This document shows, piece after piece, positions 1 through 7,354 of a DNA stretch of 64,000 nt (positions are counted from its first letter, which is position 1; the number at the start of each line of letters is the position of its first letter). Both the position numbers and the translations under genes were made by a program. The stretch is from CAVYXK01 sp963708245 (GTDB lineage: Bacteria; Pseudomonadota; Alphaproteobacteria; Acetobacterales; Acetobacteraceae): positions 2,108,001 to 2,172,000 of the forward strand of contig OY970201.1 in NCBI GenBank assembly GCA_963708245.1, written 5' to 3'. The notes below the pieces were generated by a model. That model saw nothing but the letters and a program-made list of their open reading frames with translations, had not been told where the DNA came from and did no database searches.

Positions 1-357
1 TAACCAAGAGCTTCTTGCGTGCTGACGATGAATGCTGAAGGGCACATTGGAGACGGCGCGGTGACAAAGACCGCCGGCGACACCAGGAGAGAAGAAGGAT
101 CGGCCTGGAGTAACGCGCGCGCGAAGCGCTGCGCAGTCTCTTCGACCCGCCGTCTAACGGCGTGCCGTCAGGCGCTCACCTTGGGAAAATTCAGCCGGCA
201 CTCACAGTCGCGATGGGTGGTGGCTAGATCAAGACCGGTTGCCTTTGCCGCAGCGAACGAACAGCCAAGTGCAACCGGCTGCTTGAAATCGAGCCGGAGC
301 TTGGACGATGGGCCACCCACACGAGTCCCTTCGCCGGCGGGTTGGCGCGATCGGCTA
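1..357. other. Unassigned DNA upstream of the hydrogenase fragment
   Basis: The bases before the recognisable hydrogenase tail contain an open frame continuous with it, but the encoded sequence is Arg/Ser/Ala-rich and matches no part of a hydrogenase that I recognise. It probably represents foreign DNA joined to the truncated gene. Confidence 0.4.
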
Positions 358-735
358 ATGGCAAATATCGCAGCTGGCGACCTCCGCACATTCAATTCAA
401 GCTCGTGGGAACCGCGCGGTTGGCCCGCTACCTGCCGAGGGGTGGGTTACGTCGAGGGCCCGCGCGGCGCCTTGGGCCACTGGGTTGTTATCCAAGACAA
501 GAAAATCACGAACTATCAGGCAGTGGTCCCCACAACCTGGAATGCGGGTCCGGTCGACGCCGCTGGGCAGCATGGGCCTTACGAGGCGGCGCTGCTTGAT
601 CGGCATACTCTCACGCAGCCCGACAAACCCCTCGAAATCCTGCGCACGATACACAGTTTCGATCCTTGCCTCGCCTGTGCAGCGCATGTTTTGGGACCGG
701 AGCGTAGTGAAATCGTGCGCGTCAAAGTGGTATGA
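358..735 (+). pseudogene. [NiFe]-hydrogenase large subunit, C-terminal fragment
   Basis: This is the last ~125 residues of a [NiFe]-hydrogenase catalytic subunit. The frame carries GYVEGPRGALGHW, then VVPTTWNAGP, then the C-terminal metal motif DPCLACAAH, whose two cysteines and histidine belong to the L4 signature that ligates the Ni-Fe centre. It ends in a 15-residue tail of the kind removed by a maturation endopeptidase. Large subunits normally run to ~450-600 residues, so the N-terminal half with the first CxxC motif is absent. The frame stays open upstream to base 19 but that part does not resemble hydrogenase, so the break lies near 340. The hyp genes downstream suit this identity. The wording of the motifs and the neighbours suggest a group 1h/5 uptake hydrogenase, but that subgroup is inferred. 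The fragment cannot be catalytic. Confidence 0.85.
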
Positions 736-953
736 GATCCAATGAGGAAAGCATGGGCCTCTCCACGTTCGCCATAGCAAGGCCACGGTACGGCGCAGGA
801 GACGTGCCCCCTTGGACCGGCCAGCAAACATGCACGGCCGCGAAGGTGGTATGCCGGGAACGCCCAATCGCGGGGCGGCCCGGGCTTCGCCGTGCGCTAC
901 CCGGAATAGGGCCGGCGGGAAAATCCGGTCCCGGACAGTGACAGAAGAAAGGG
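736..953. other. Intergenic stretch without a convincing gene
   Basis: Short frames exist on both strands but none has a recognisable domain. A purine-rich AGAAAGG stretch just before 954 is the likely ribosome site of the next gene. Confidence 0.4.
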
Positions 954-1259
954 ATGCTCATGTACATGAAGGTCACCCAAGGGCGGATTCGCCAAGGCGC
1001 GTGGAAGGAATTCGAGGCCGCTTACAAGCGCGTCGTCGACGGTCCGATACCTGGGCTGCGGGCGCGTTACCTGGTCTGGGATATGGATGACCGCGATTGC
1101 GGCCACTCCATCACAGTGTGGGAAAGCCTGGAGGCAATGCGGGCCTATGAGGCTAGTGATCTCTTCAAGAAGGTCATCGAGCCGGCGTTGCAGCCCTTCT
1201 TCGTCAATGAGTTCAAAACCTACGTCTCTGAAATCGCGTTGCAGAAGTCGGGCGGATGA
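954..1259 (+). CDS. Small ABM-fold (antibiotic biosynthesis monooxygenase-like) protein
   Basis: A 101-residue cytoplasmic protein with the look of the dimeric alpha/beta-barrel ABM/EthD-like fold: a short beta strand (MYMKVTQGRI), a helix (EFEAAYKRVV), a central strand (RARYLVWDM) and the typical ITVWESLEAMRAYE segment. ABM-type proteins range from heme-degrading enzymes to small oxygenases to proteins with no known reaction, so no substrate can be given. It lies between the hydrogenase fragment and hypC on the same strand and may belong to the hydrogenase operon. ATG codons at 954, 960 and 966 are all possible starts; 954 has the best-placed purine-rich site. Confidence 0.6.
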   Translation: MLMYMKVTQGRIRQGAWKEFEAAYKRVVDGPIPGLRARYLVWDMDDRDCGHSITVWESLEAMRAYEASDLFKKVIEPALQPFFVNEFKTYVSEIALQKSGG

Positions 1260-1432
1260 GCCGACGCCGCTTCGGCGCGTCGTACGGTGTGCTGATCTCG
1301 GTGCCGTGGAGGCGTCAAGCCAGGGTTCGTTCCGCACAACGGTACCCTGGCTCATGACGGCGGGCTTTGCTTTGGGCCAGGCGGTGATCGCGGCGGCGCG
1401 CCGGCTCGGTGGCACGCAGGAGGGCTAAAGCC
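1260..1432 (+). other. Coupled short ORF or gene remnant before hypC
   Basis: An ATGA overlap at 1256-1259 would start a 33-codon frame that fits no family I recognise. A different frame ending at 1428 encodes a small hydrophobic stretch (LMTAGFALGQAVIAAARR) with no start codon of its own. One or both may be remains of a small operon gene. The only clear signal is the GGAGG at about 1420 that serves hypC. Confidence 0.3.
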
Positions 1433-1711
1433 ATGTGTCTCGGCATTCCGGGACGGATCGTCAGCGTTATCGATGACGCCTTCGCGCTGGCGATGGTGGA
1501 GGTCGGCGGAGTGCGACGCCCGGTGTGCGTCAGCTTCATCCTCGGTGACCGCCCGATCGGTGCGTGCGTCGGCGAGTGGGTGCTGCTTCATGTCGGGTTC
1601 GCGATGAGCCGGATCGACGCGGACGAGGCGGCACGCACCTTGCGCATGCTGGAGGAGCTGGGGGAGATGCAGGCGGAGCTCGAGACGATGCAGTCCGCCG
1701 CGTCCAACTGA
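1433..1711 (+). CDS. hypC: Hydrogenase maturation chaperone HypC/HupF
   Basis: A 92-residue HypC-family chaperone that carries the Fe(CN)2CO precursor with HypD and delivers it to the large-subunit apoprotein. The start was placed at the internal ATG 1433 because HypC begins MCLGIPG and Cys2 must follow the processed methionine to bind iron. The family's second ligand is plausibly His53 in VGEWVLLHVGFAMSRID. The OB-fold part is complete and a short acidic helix (DEAARTLRMLEELGE) closes the protein, as is usual. A GGAGG site precedes the start. It opens the hyp block, 12 bases ahead of the SIS-domain gene. Confidence 0.95.
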   Translation: MCLGIPGRIVSVIDDAFALAMVEVGGVRRPVCVSFILGDRPIGACVGEWVLLHVGFAMSRIDADEAARTLRMLEELGEMQAELETMQSAASN

Positions 1712-1723
1712 GGGCATGCGGAC

Positions 1724-2411
1724 ATGTCCGGGAACCAGACGCTGCGAGAGCTCTACCCGTTCCTGAGCGGCGAACGGCAGGACCCCGCTGTAATGCGCAC
1801 GGCGCTGCTCGGCTCGGCACGCCAGAAGGCGGAGGACAGCGCCACCGTGAAGCGACAGGTTCTTTGCCGAACAGGGCGAAGCGGTGGTCGCGGTCGCGGA
1901 GTCGATCGCCGGCGTTTACCGGCACCAGGGCCGAATGTTCAGCATGGGCAACGGCGGTTCGAGCTGCGACGCCTCGCATTTCGCGGTCGAGTTCCTGCAT
2001 CCGGTGACGGCGGGGCGTCCGGCGCTCACGGCGGTCAATCTCGCCTGCGACATGGCGATGCTGACGGCGGTCGGCAACGATGTGGGGTTCGGGCACGTGT
2101 TCCTGCGCCAGCTCATCGCATTGGCCCGGAGCGGTGATGGGGTGATCGGGTTTTCGACAAGCGGCAGTTCGGAAAACATCCTGGCGGCGTTTGCGAAGGC
2201 CAAGGAGCTGGGGATGGTCACGATCGGGCTCGCCGGCCACGACGGCGGCAAGATGGCGCGCAGTCCTGATCTGGATCATTGTCTCGTGGTGCCGAGCGAC
2301 AGCATTCACCGTATCCAGGAGACGCATCTGACCATCTACCACGTGCTGTGGGACTTGGTGCACACGCTGCTGGCGGAGGATCGCGGCGGCCTGGCGGAAA
2401 CGCGGCCATGA
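1724..2411 (+). pseudogene. SIS-domain phosphosugar isomerase (GmhA-like) within the hyp operon, frameshifted
   Basis: An isomerase of the sedoheptulose-7-phosphate isomerase/SIS type in two frames. The first ~45 residues (MSGNQTLRELYPFLSGERQD onward) read in one frame. From about 1858 the protein continues in the +1 frame as FFAEQGEAVVAVAES, then SMGNGGSS, the phosphosugar-binding signature, CDMAMLTAVGND, FSTSGSS and the C-terminal helix HLTIYHVLWDLVHTLL. Removing one G near 1858-1860 restores a single gene of ~228 residues, so this is a one-base insertion or a sequencing error. The end overlaps hypD by ATGA. SIS proteins between hypC and hypD are known from some high-affinity hydrogenase operons, but their role there is not established. 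Confidence 0.8.
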
Positions 2412-3541
2412 AATACGTTGACGAGTTCCGAGATCCGGCGAAGGCGCGGACGCTCCTCGCGGAGATCGGCCGGCTGTTGACGCGCATTCCGACGTCACGC
2501 CGGCGGCCCTTGCAGGTGATGGAGGTCTGCGGCGGGCACACCCACACGATCTTCCGGTACGGCATCCAGCAAATGCTGCCTGACGCGATCGAATTCGTGC
2601 ATGGCCCCGGTTGCCCGGTTTGCGTACTGCCGATGGGCCGCGTCGATGACTGCGTGGCGCTGGCCGAGCGGCCGGAGGTGATCTTCACCACGTTCGGCGA
2701 TGCCATGCGCGTGCCCGGTTCGCGCAAGAGCCTGCTGAAGGCGAAGGCCGAAGGCGCTGATGTGCGGATGGTCTATTCACCACTCGACGCGCTGGCGGTG
2801 GCCCGCAAGCACCCGGAGCGGGAGGTGATCTTCTTCGGCCTGGGCTTCGAGACGACGATGCCCAGCACGGCGATGACACTGATCCAGGCCCGCCGGCAAT
2901 CGGTTCGCAACTTCTCGCTGTTCTGCAATCACATCACCATCATTCCGACGATCAAGGCGATCCTCGACTCGCCCGACCTGCGGCTGGACGGCTTCCTGGG
3001 GCCGGGGCATGTGAGCATGGTGATCGGCACGCGGCCCTATGGTTTCATTGCGCACCACTATGGCAAGCCGATCACCATCGCCGGGTTTGAGCCGCTGGAT
3101 GTGCTACAATCGACGATGATGGTGCTGAAGCAGCTAGCAGAAGGCCGCTGCGAGGTGGAGAACCAGTACGGCCGCGTGGTGCCGAAGCAGGGCAATCAGC
3201 GTGCACTCGCGGCAATTCATGAGGTGTTCGAGCTGCGCCCATTTTTCGAATGGCGCGGCCTCGGTTCCATCGACCATTCCGGCGTGCGCATTCGCGCCGA
3301 CTATGCCGCGTTCGACGCCGAGCACAAATTCGGGATACCGAATGTCAGCATCGCCGATCCGCGCTCCTGCCAATGCGGTGAGGTGCTGAAGGGCGTGATC
3401 AAGCCGCACCAGTGCAAGGTGTTCGGCACCGCCTGCACGCCGGAGACCCCGCTGGGTTCGCTGATGGTGTCGTCCGAGGGCGCCTGCGCCGCATACTACA
3501 GCTATGGCCGGCGGAGCGTGGCCGAGCCGGTGCCGGCATGA
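2408..3541 (+). CDS. hypD: Hydrogenase Fe-cofactor scaffold HypD
   Basis: A 377-residue HypD. The protein builds the Fe(CN)2CO unit together with HypC and receives cyanide from HypE. Cys41 (CGGHTH), Cys69 and Cys72 (GPGCPVCVLPM) fall where the family's catalytic cysteines belong. The GFETTMPSTA and GPGHVSMVIG segments and the C-terminal Fe-S region (SCQCGEVLKG...C...CTPETPLGSLMVSSEGAC) are all present, so the gene looks intact. The start ATG overlaps the stop of the SIS gene and the stop overlaps the start of hypE, which indicates translational coupling. Confidence 0.97.
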   Translation: MKYVDEFRDPAKARTLLAEIGRLLTRIPTSRRRPLQVMEVCGGHTHTIFRYGIQQMLPDAIEFVHGPGCPVCVLPMGRVDDCVALAERPEVIFTTFGDAMRVPGSRKSLLKAKAEGADVRMVYSPLDALAVARKHPEREVIFFGLGFETTMPSTAMTLIQARRQSVRNFSLFCNHITIIPTIKAILDSPDLRLDGFLGPGHVSMVIGTRPYGFIAHHYGKPITIAGFEPLDVLQSTMMVLKQLAEGRCEVENQYGRVVPKQGNQRALAAIHEVFELRPFFEWRGLGSIDHSGVRIRADYAAFDAEHKFGIPNVSIADPRSCQCGEVLKGVIKPHQCKVFGTACTPETPLGSLMVSSEGACAAYYSYGRRSVAEPVPA

Positions 3542-4575
3542 CTGCGACGATCCGCGATTCCCATATCAACCTATCGCACGGCAGCGGCGGCCGGGCGATG
3601 CACGCGCTGATCGAGAGCGTATTCCTCCCCGCTTTCGGCAATTGCCGGCCCGATGCGTTGGAGGACCAGGCGCGGTTGCCGCTGTCCGAGCTTGCCCGGC
3701 ATGGCGATCGCCTGGCCTTCACCACCGACAGCTACGTGGTCGATCCGCTGTTCTTTCCAGGCGCGGACATCGGCGCGCTGGCGGTCGCTGGTACGGTGAA
3801 CGATCTCGCGGCCGGCGGCGCGCGACCGCTGTTCCTCTCTTGCGGCATGGTTCTGGAGGAGGGTCTGCCGGTAGAGACGCTTCGGCTTGTCGCCGCCAGC
3901 ATGCAGCGCATGGCGGAGCGCGCCGGCGTGGCGATCGTTACCGGCGATACCAAAGTGGTGGAGCGGGGTGCGGCCGACAAGCTGTTCATCAACACCGCAG
4001 GCATCGGCGTCATCCCCGCCGGTGTCTCCGTGTCGGCGTCGAACGCGCGTCCGGGTGACGCGGTCATCGTCAGCGGCGTGCTCGGCGATCATGGTGTGGC
4101 GATCCTGATCGCGCGCAACCAGCTCGCGCTGGAGGCGGCGGTGGAGAGCGACTGCCAACCGTTGGACGGCCTAGTAGCGGCGATGCTCGAAGCCTGCCCT
4201 GCGATGCGCTGCCTGCGCGATGCGACGCGCGGCGGCGTCGCCACGGTGCTGAACGAGTTCGCCCGCGGCTCCAGGGCCGGCATCCGCATCCGCGAGCGCG
4301 ACCTGCCGATCCGTGAGACGGTGCGTGGAGCCTGCGAGATTCTCGGGCTCGATCCGCTGTATCTGGCGAATGAAGGGAAGCTGGTGGCGGTGGTGCCGAG
4401 CAAGGACGCCGATCGCGTGCTGGCCGCCATGCGTGCATTGGCGACGGGCGCGGACGCCGCGATCATCGGCGAGGTGACGCGCGATCCGGATGCGATGGTG
4501 GTGATGGAGACCGCCTTCGGCGGCGAGCGCATCGTCGATACGCTGGTCGGCGAGCAGTTGCCGCGGATCTGCTGA
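3538..4575 (+). CDS. hypE: Carbamoyl-dehydratase HypE
   Basis: A 345-residue PurM/AIR-synthase-fold enzyme that receives a carbamoyl group from HypF on its C-terminal cysteine and dehydrates it with ATP to the thiocyanate donated to HypC-HypD. The N-terminal LSHGSGG and the nucleotide region FTTDSYVVDPLFFPG...GTVNDLAAGGA are visible. The protein ends in PRIC, so the essential C-terminal cysteine is present and unextended. The start overlaps the hypD stop by ATGA. No hypF lies in the window, so the carbamoyltransferase must be encoded elsewhere. Confidence 0.97.
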   Translation: MTATIRDSHINLSHGSGGRAMHALIESVFLPAFGNCRPDALEDQARLPLSELARHGDRLAFTTDSYVVDPLFFPGADIGALAVAGTVNDLAAGGARPLFLSCGMVLEEGLPVETLRLVAASMQRMAERAGVAIVTGDTKVVERGAADKLFINTAGIGVIPAGVSVSASNARPGDAVIVSGVLGDHGVAILIARNQLALEAAVESDCQPLDGLVAAMLEACPAMRCLRDATRGGVATVLNEFARGSRAGIRIRERDLPIRETVRGACEILGLDPLYLANEGKLVAVVPSKDADRVLAAMRALATGADAAIIGEVTRDPDAMVVMETAFGGERIVDTLVGEQLPRIC

Positions 4576-4576
4576 G

Positions 4577-4903
4577 ATGCACGAGCTGGCCATTGCCACG
4601 GCTGTCGTCGATGCCTGCGCCGAGCGTGCCGCCGGAGCCCGCGTGCTGCGCGTCTGCGTGGAGATTGGCCAACTGAGCGCGGTGCTGCCGGATGCGCTGC
4701 GGTTCTGCTTCGAGGTCTGCGCGCAGGACACCGCCATCGAGGGCGCCGAGTTGGAGATCACGGAAGTGCCGGGCCGCGCCCGGTGCGATGCCTGTGGCGA
4801 GGTGGTGGCGCTGGCGGTGCCGTGGGGGTGCTGCGGCTGCGGCGGCATGCTGCAAATCATCGCCGGCAAAGAGCTGCGGGTGAAGGAGATGGAGGTCGCC
4901 TGA
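4577..4903 (+). CDS. hypA: Nickel insertion metallochaperone HypA
   Basis: A 108-residue HypA, which with HypB delivers nickel to the hydrogenase (and in some species urease). It starts MHE, the N-terminal nickel site including His2. The zinc domain has Cys70 and Cys73 (CDAC) paired with the cysteine cluster at 85-88 (GCCGCGG). One base separates it from the hypE stop, and its own stop shares a base with the hypB start. Confidence 0.95.
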   Translation: MHELAIATAVVDACAERAAGARVLRVCVEIGQLSAVLPDALRFCFEVCAQDTAIEGAELEITEVPGRARCDACGEVVALAVPWGCCGCGGMLQIIAGKELRVKEMEVA

Positions 4904-5685
4904 TGTGCACGACATGCGGCTGCGGCTCGGACGCGATCACCATCGACGGCACAGCGCCGCACGGCGAGCACCATCACGCACATGAGCACGATCATCACCA
5001 CGATGATCCGCGGCCCGCGAGCCGGACGGTGTCGCTGGAGCAGGACATCCTGGCCAAGAACCAACTATTTGCCGAGCGCAACCGTGGCTGGTTCAGCGGA
5101 CGCGAGGTGCTGGCGGTGAACCTGATGAGTTCGCCGGGAGCCGGAAAGACCAGCATCCTGGAACGCACGATCCGTGAGTTGCGGCAGACGGTCCCGATCA
5201 GCGTGTTGGAGGGCGACCAGGCCGGCTCGATCGACGCCGAGCGAATCCGCGCCGCGGGTGCCCCCGTGGTACAGATCAACACTGGCACCGGCTGTCATCT
5301 TGACGCGCATATGGTTGCGCATGGCCTCGAACGTTTGGCGCCGCCACGCGGCTCGGTGCTGCTGATCGAGAATGTCGGCAATCTCGTCTGCCCGGCCTTG
5401 TTCGATCTCGGCGAGCAGGCGCGCGTAGTTGTGATGTCGGTCACCGAGGGCGACGACAAGCCGCTGAAATACCCGCACATGTTCCAAGCCGGAGACATGC
5501 TTCTGGTCAACAAGGTCGACCTGCTGCCATATGTTCGTTTCGACATGGCGCGTTGCGCCGCGCATGCGCGAGAGGTCAACCCCAGGCTTCAGATTCTGCA
5601 CCTCTCGGCGGAGACCGGCGAGGGCATGCAGGACTGGTATCGCTGGTTGTCGAGCCGGCTTGCCACGGTGGGGTCAGGGATGTGA
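4903..5685 (+). CDS. hypB: Nickel-insertion GTPase HypB
   Basis: A 260-residue SIMIBI-class GTPase that drives nickel transfer to the hydrogenase large subunit. It has the high-affinity N-terminal metal motif CTTCGCG (residues 2-8), a histidine/aspartate-rich linker (about 20-35) that can store nickel, a P-loop at SSPGAGKT (76-83), Asp in EGDQAGSID, the Cys-His metal site in GTGCHLDAHM, and the guanine motif NKVDLLP. The ATG at 4903 was chosen because it gives the metal motif immediately after Met and couples to hypA. Confidence 0.97.
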   Translation: MCTTCGCGSDAITIDGTAPHGEHHHAHEHDHHHDDPRPASRTVSLEQDILAKNQLFAERNRGWFSGREVLAVNLMSSPGAGKTSILERTIRELRQTVPISVLEGDQAGSIDAERIRAAGAPVVQINTGTGCHLDAHMVAHGLERLAPPRGSVLLIENVGNLVCPALFDLGEQARVVVMSVTEGDDKPLKYPHMFQAGDMLLVNKVDLLPYVRFDMARCAAHAREVNPRLQILHLSAETGEGMQDWYRWLSSRLATVGSGM

Positions 5686-5976
5686 ACCGGCCGCTTGGCG
5701 CCGATCTCGCCGATTCTGCCGGTGCTTTCCGGCGCCGCCTGGCGATGCTTTACACGGTGCTCATTGCCGCGAACGTGGGTGCCTGGCTATGGGCCTGGGC
5801 CGCCTTCGCGGACCGGCCCGCGCTACTGGGCCTCGCGTTGCTGGCCTGGGTGTTCGGGCTGCGACACGCGGTCGATGCCGACCACATTGCGGCGATCGAC
5901 AACGTCGTCCGCAAGCTGATGTACGACGGACAGCACCCGCTGGGTGTCGGTTTCTTCTTTTCGTTGGGCCATTCGA
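5682..5976 (+). pseudogene. NiCoT-family nickel/cobalt transporter, N-terminal third only
   Basis: A GTG at 5682 overlapping the hypB stop opens a membrane protein with a first hydrophobic helix (LYTVLIAANVGAWLWAWAAF), then the NiCoT signature RHAVDADHIAAIDN and the second motif FFSLGHS. HoxN/NixA-type permeases take up Ni2+ and usually have eight helices in ~300-350 residues; only about 98 residues remain. The break is at 5973-5976, where TCGA is shared with the joined prkA sequence. Downstream the frame runs on into antisense prkA sequence and stops at 6116. Nickel import for the hydrogenase would need another carrier. Confidence 0.88.
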
Positions 5977-6221
5977 TGAAAGCTTCGTTGTTGCGGTTGT
6001 TCCTGAAGTTCTGCTACTCCGCCTCGTTCGAATGGGCGAGAATAACGCCGGAGAATGGAATAGCGCCGATGTTCTCAGCTCAGTGCCGATGTAGTTGCCC
6101 TCCTGCGTCGCCGTGAGCAGCGGGTGCAGCATCTTGATCGGCGCCCTGAACATTTCGACGAATTCGAGCACGCCCTGGTTCGCGCGGTTGAGCCCGCCCG
6201 AGTAGCTATAGGCGTCAGGAT
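5977..6221 (-). pseudogene. prkA (yeaG) internal fragment
   Basis: On the minus strand this reads DPDAYSYSGGLNRANQG, EFVEMFRAPIKMLHPLL and ATQEGNYIGTE, matching residues ~245-320 of the intact PrkA kinase encoded at 30321-32267, with several base differences and a frameshift near 6090. Its left end is fused to the NiCoT gene and its right end to an araC fragment at a shared ATCG (6218-6221). Confidence 0.9.
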
Positions 6222-6372
6222 CGAACGAGCCAAGGTGCTGTTGGCAACGCCGGCTACCTCGGTCACCGAGATTGGGCTGAGCCTGGGCTATAGCGAGACG
6301 AGTTCCTTCACCGCGGCTTTCAGACGCGGGACCAGTCTTACCCCAATGGATTATCGCCGCAGTCTGGCGTGA
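6222..6372 (+). pseudogene. AraC-family regulator, C-terminal HTH fragment
   Basis: The plus strand reads ERAKVLLATPATSVTEIG, GLSLGYSETSSFTAAFRRG and a YRRSLA end, nearly identical to the last 50 residues of the AraC regulator at 29217-30260. It is the second half of the double helix-turn-helix only. The DNA after its stop also resembles the intact gene's 3' flank (ATGTCGTTGCCACGG), so the copy includes the araC-prkA spacer. Confidence 0.9.
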
Positions 6373-6403
6373 CCCAGAAGCTATGTCGTTGCCACGGCAC
6401 GTC

Positions 6404-6925
6404 ATTGGATATGTACATTGAGCTCTCCATCCGAGAACATCGCTGTAACGTCTCCTCCATGCCGTAGAACTCGCTGAACGCCGTGTAAGCCCGGATGGTG
6501 CGGTTCATGAAGATGCGGCCAAGGCGGGCGTCCTTGGACGTGTCCACCATTTCTGGCTCGCCGATTGCGGCAAGCAGGCGCTCGGTCGCCGTCGCGTACA
6601 TCATCGGATCGTTCTGCGCGTGGCATCTCCAGTTTGCGGATATCGACCTTGCCGACCAGAGACGAGATGTCCTGGCTGTTCTCATCGCCCGGCTCCGTCT
6701 TGGCGATCGCGACCTGCCGCAGGCGGGACGGATTGATCCGGACGACCCGGAACCGCGAGATGTCGCCCTCGAACTCATCCAGCCGCTTGACACACCAGGG
6801 GCACATGAAGCGGGTCAGCCGCCGCGGGGGGATGCCGTAGCGCTCCTCAAGGAAAGCCGCCATCTGCTCCGGGTCGAACAGCCCGAGCGGGCTTTCGAAC
6901 ACCGGGCTGATTTCTTTTCCGGCCT
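6404..6925 (-). pseudogene. Two prkA fragments joined out of order
   Basis: Reading down the minus strand from 6925, PrkA residues ~145-243 (SPVFESPLGLFDPEQMAAF to VGKVDIRKLE) are followed, in another frame, by residues ~32-95 (NDPMMYATATERLLAAIGE to FYGMEET) and then by the prkA 5' leader and its first codons (MYISNDV). The order in the intact gene is the reverse. The first join falls at AACGATCC, a string found at both parental positions in the intact copy. The sequence differs from the intact prkA by scattered substitutions, so it is not a recent copy. Confidence 0.88.
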
Positions 6926-6929
6926 TTAG

Positions 6930-7354
6930 TCCTACTGAGTCGCAAACCGGACGGGCTGACGGCCTGATTTAGCCCTTGCTGCGACGCGGTCGCGCTATGG
7001 TACGGGTGAAGATTCGAACCGTTCGAGGAGGGCGGCATGGATCTTCACGATGGGTCGGGCACGGAAGCCCGTTTCAGAGTCTACGCCACGGATTTGGCCT
7101 CGGTGCTCGGCCATGCCGACCGGGTCAGACCGTTTGAAGACTACTGCATCGGCTTGATCTCGACCGAAGGCCGCAAGAGCGTCGAACCGCTGGCGGCGGT
7201 GACCGCACCAGAGCGGACCGCGGCCCAGCACCAGTCGCTGCTGCATCTGGTGGCGCAAGCCCCATGGTCGGACCAGGCGATGCTGACCCGGGTGCGCGAG
7301 TTGGTGCTGCCATCCATCACCGGCGATGAGCCGATCCAGGCCTGGATCATCAAT
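6930..7354 (+). mobile_element. Truncated IS701-family element, left end and transposase N-terminus
   Basis: The terminal sequence TCCTACTGAGTCGC at 6930, the 5' leader and about the first 106 transposase codons (7037-7354) match the intact, oppositely oriented copy that follows. The copy stops at 7354, exactly where the second element's own end begins. TTAG at 6926-6929 fits the family's YTAR-type target preference. Confidence 0.88.

Noticed and set aside
19..357. N-terminal part of a 238-codon frame that ends as hydrogenase
   Set aside because: Only the last ~125 residues resemble hydrogenase; the rest is low-complexity Arg/Ser/Ala sequence, so the long frame is not one gene.
1400..1432. 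Sigma-54 promoter before hypC (TGGCACGC)
   Set aside because: The GG part is suggestive but no TTGC/TTGA box lies at the required spacing.
1536..2498. 320-codon frame antisense to the SIS and hypD genes
   Set aside because: Shadow of the plus-strand hyp genes, rich in Arg/His, no domain.
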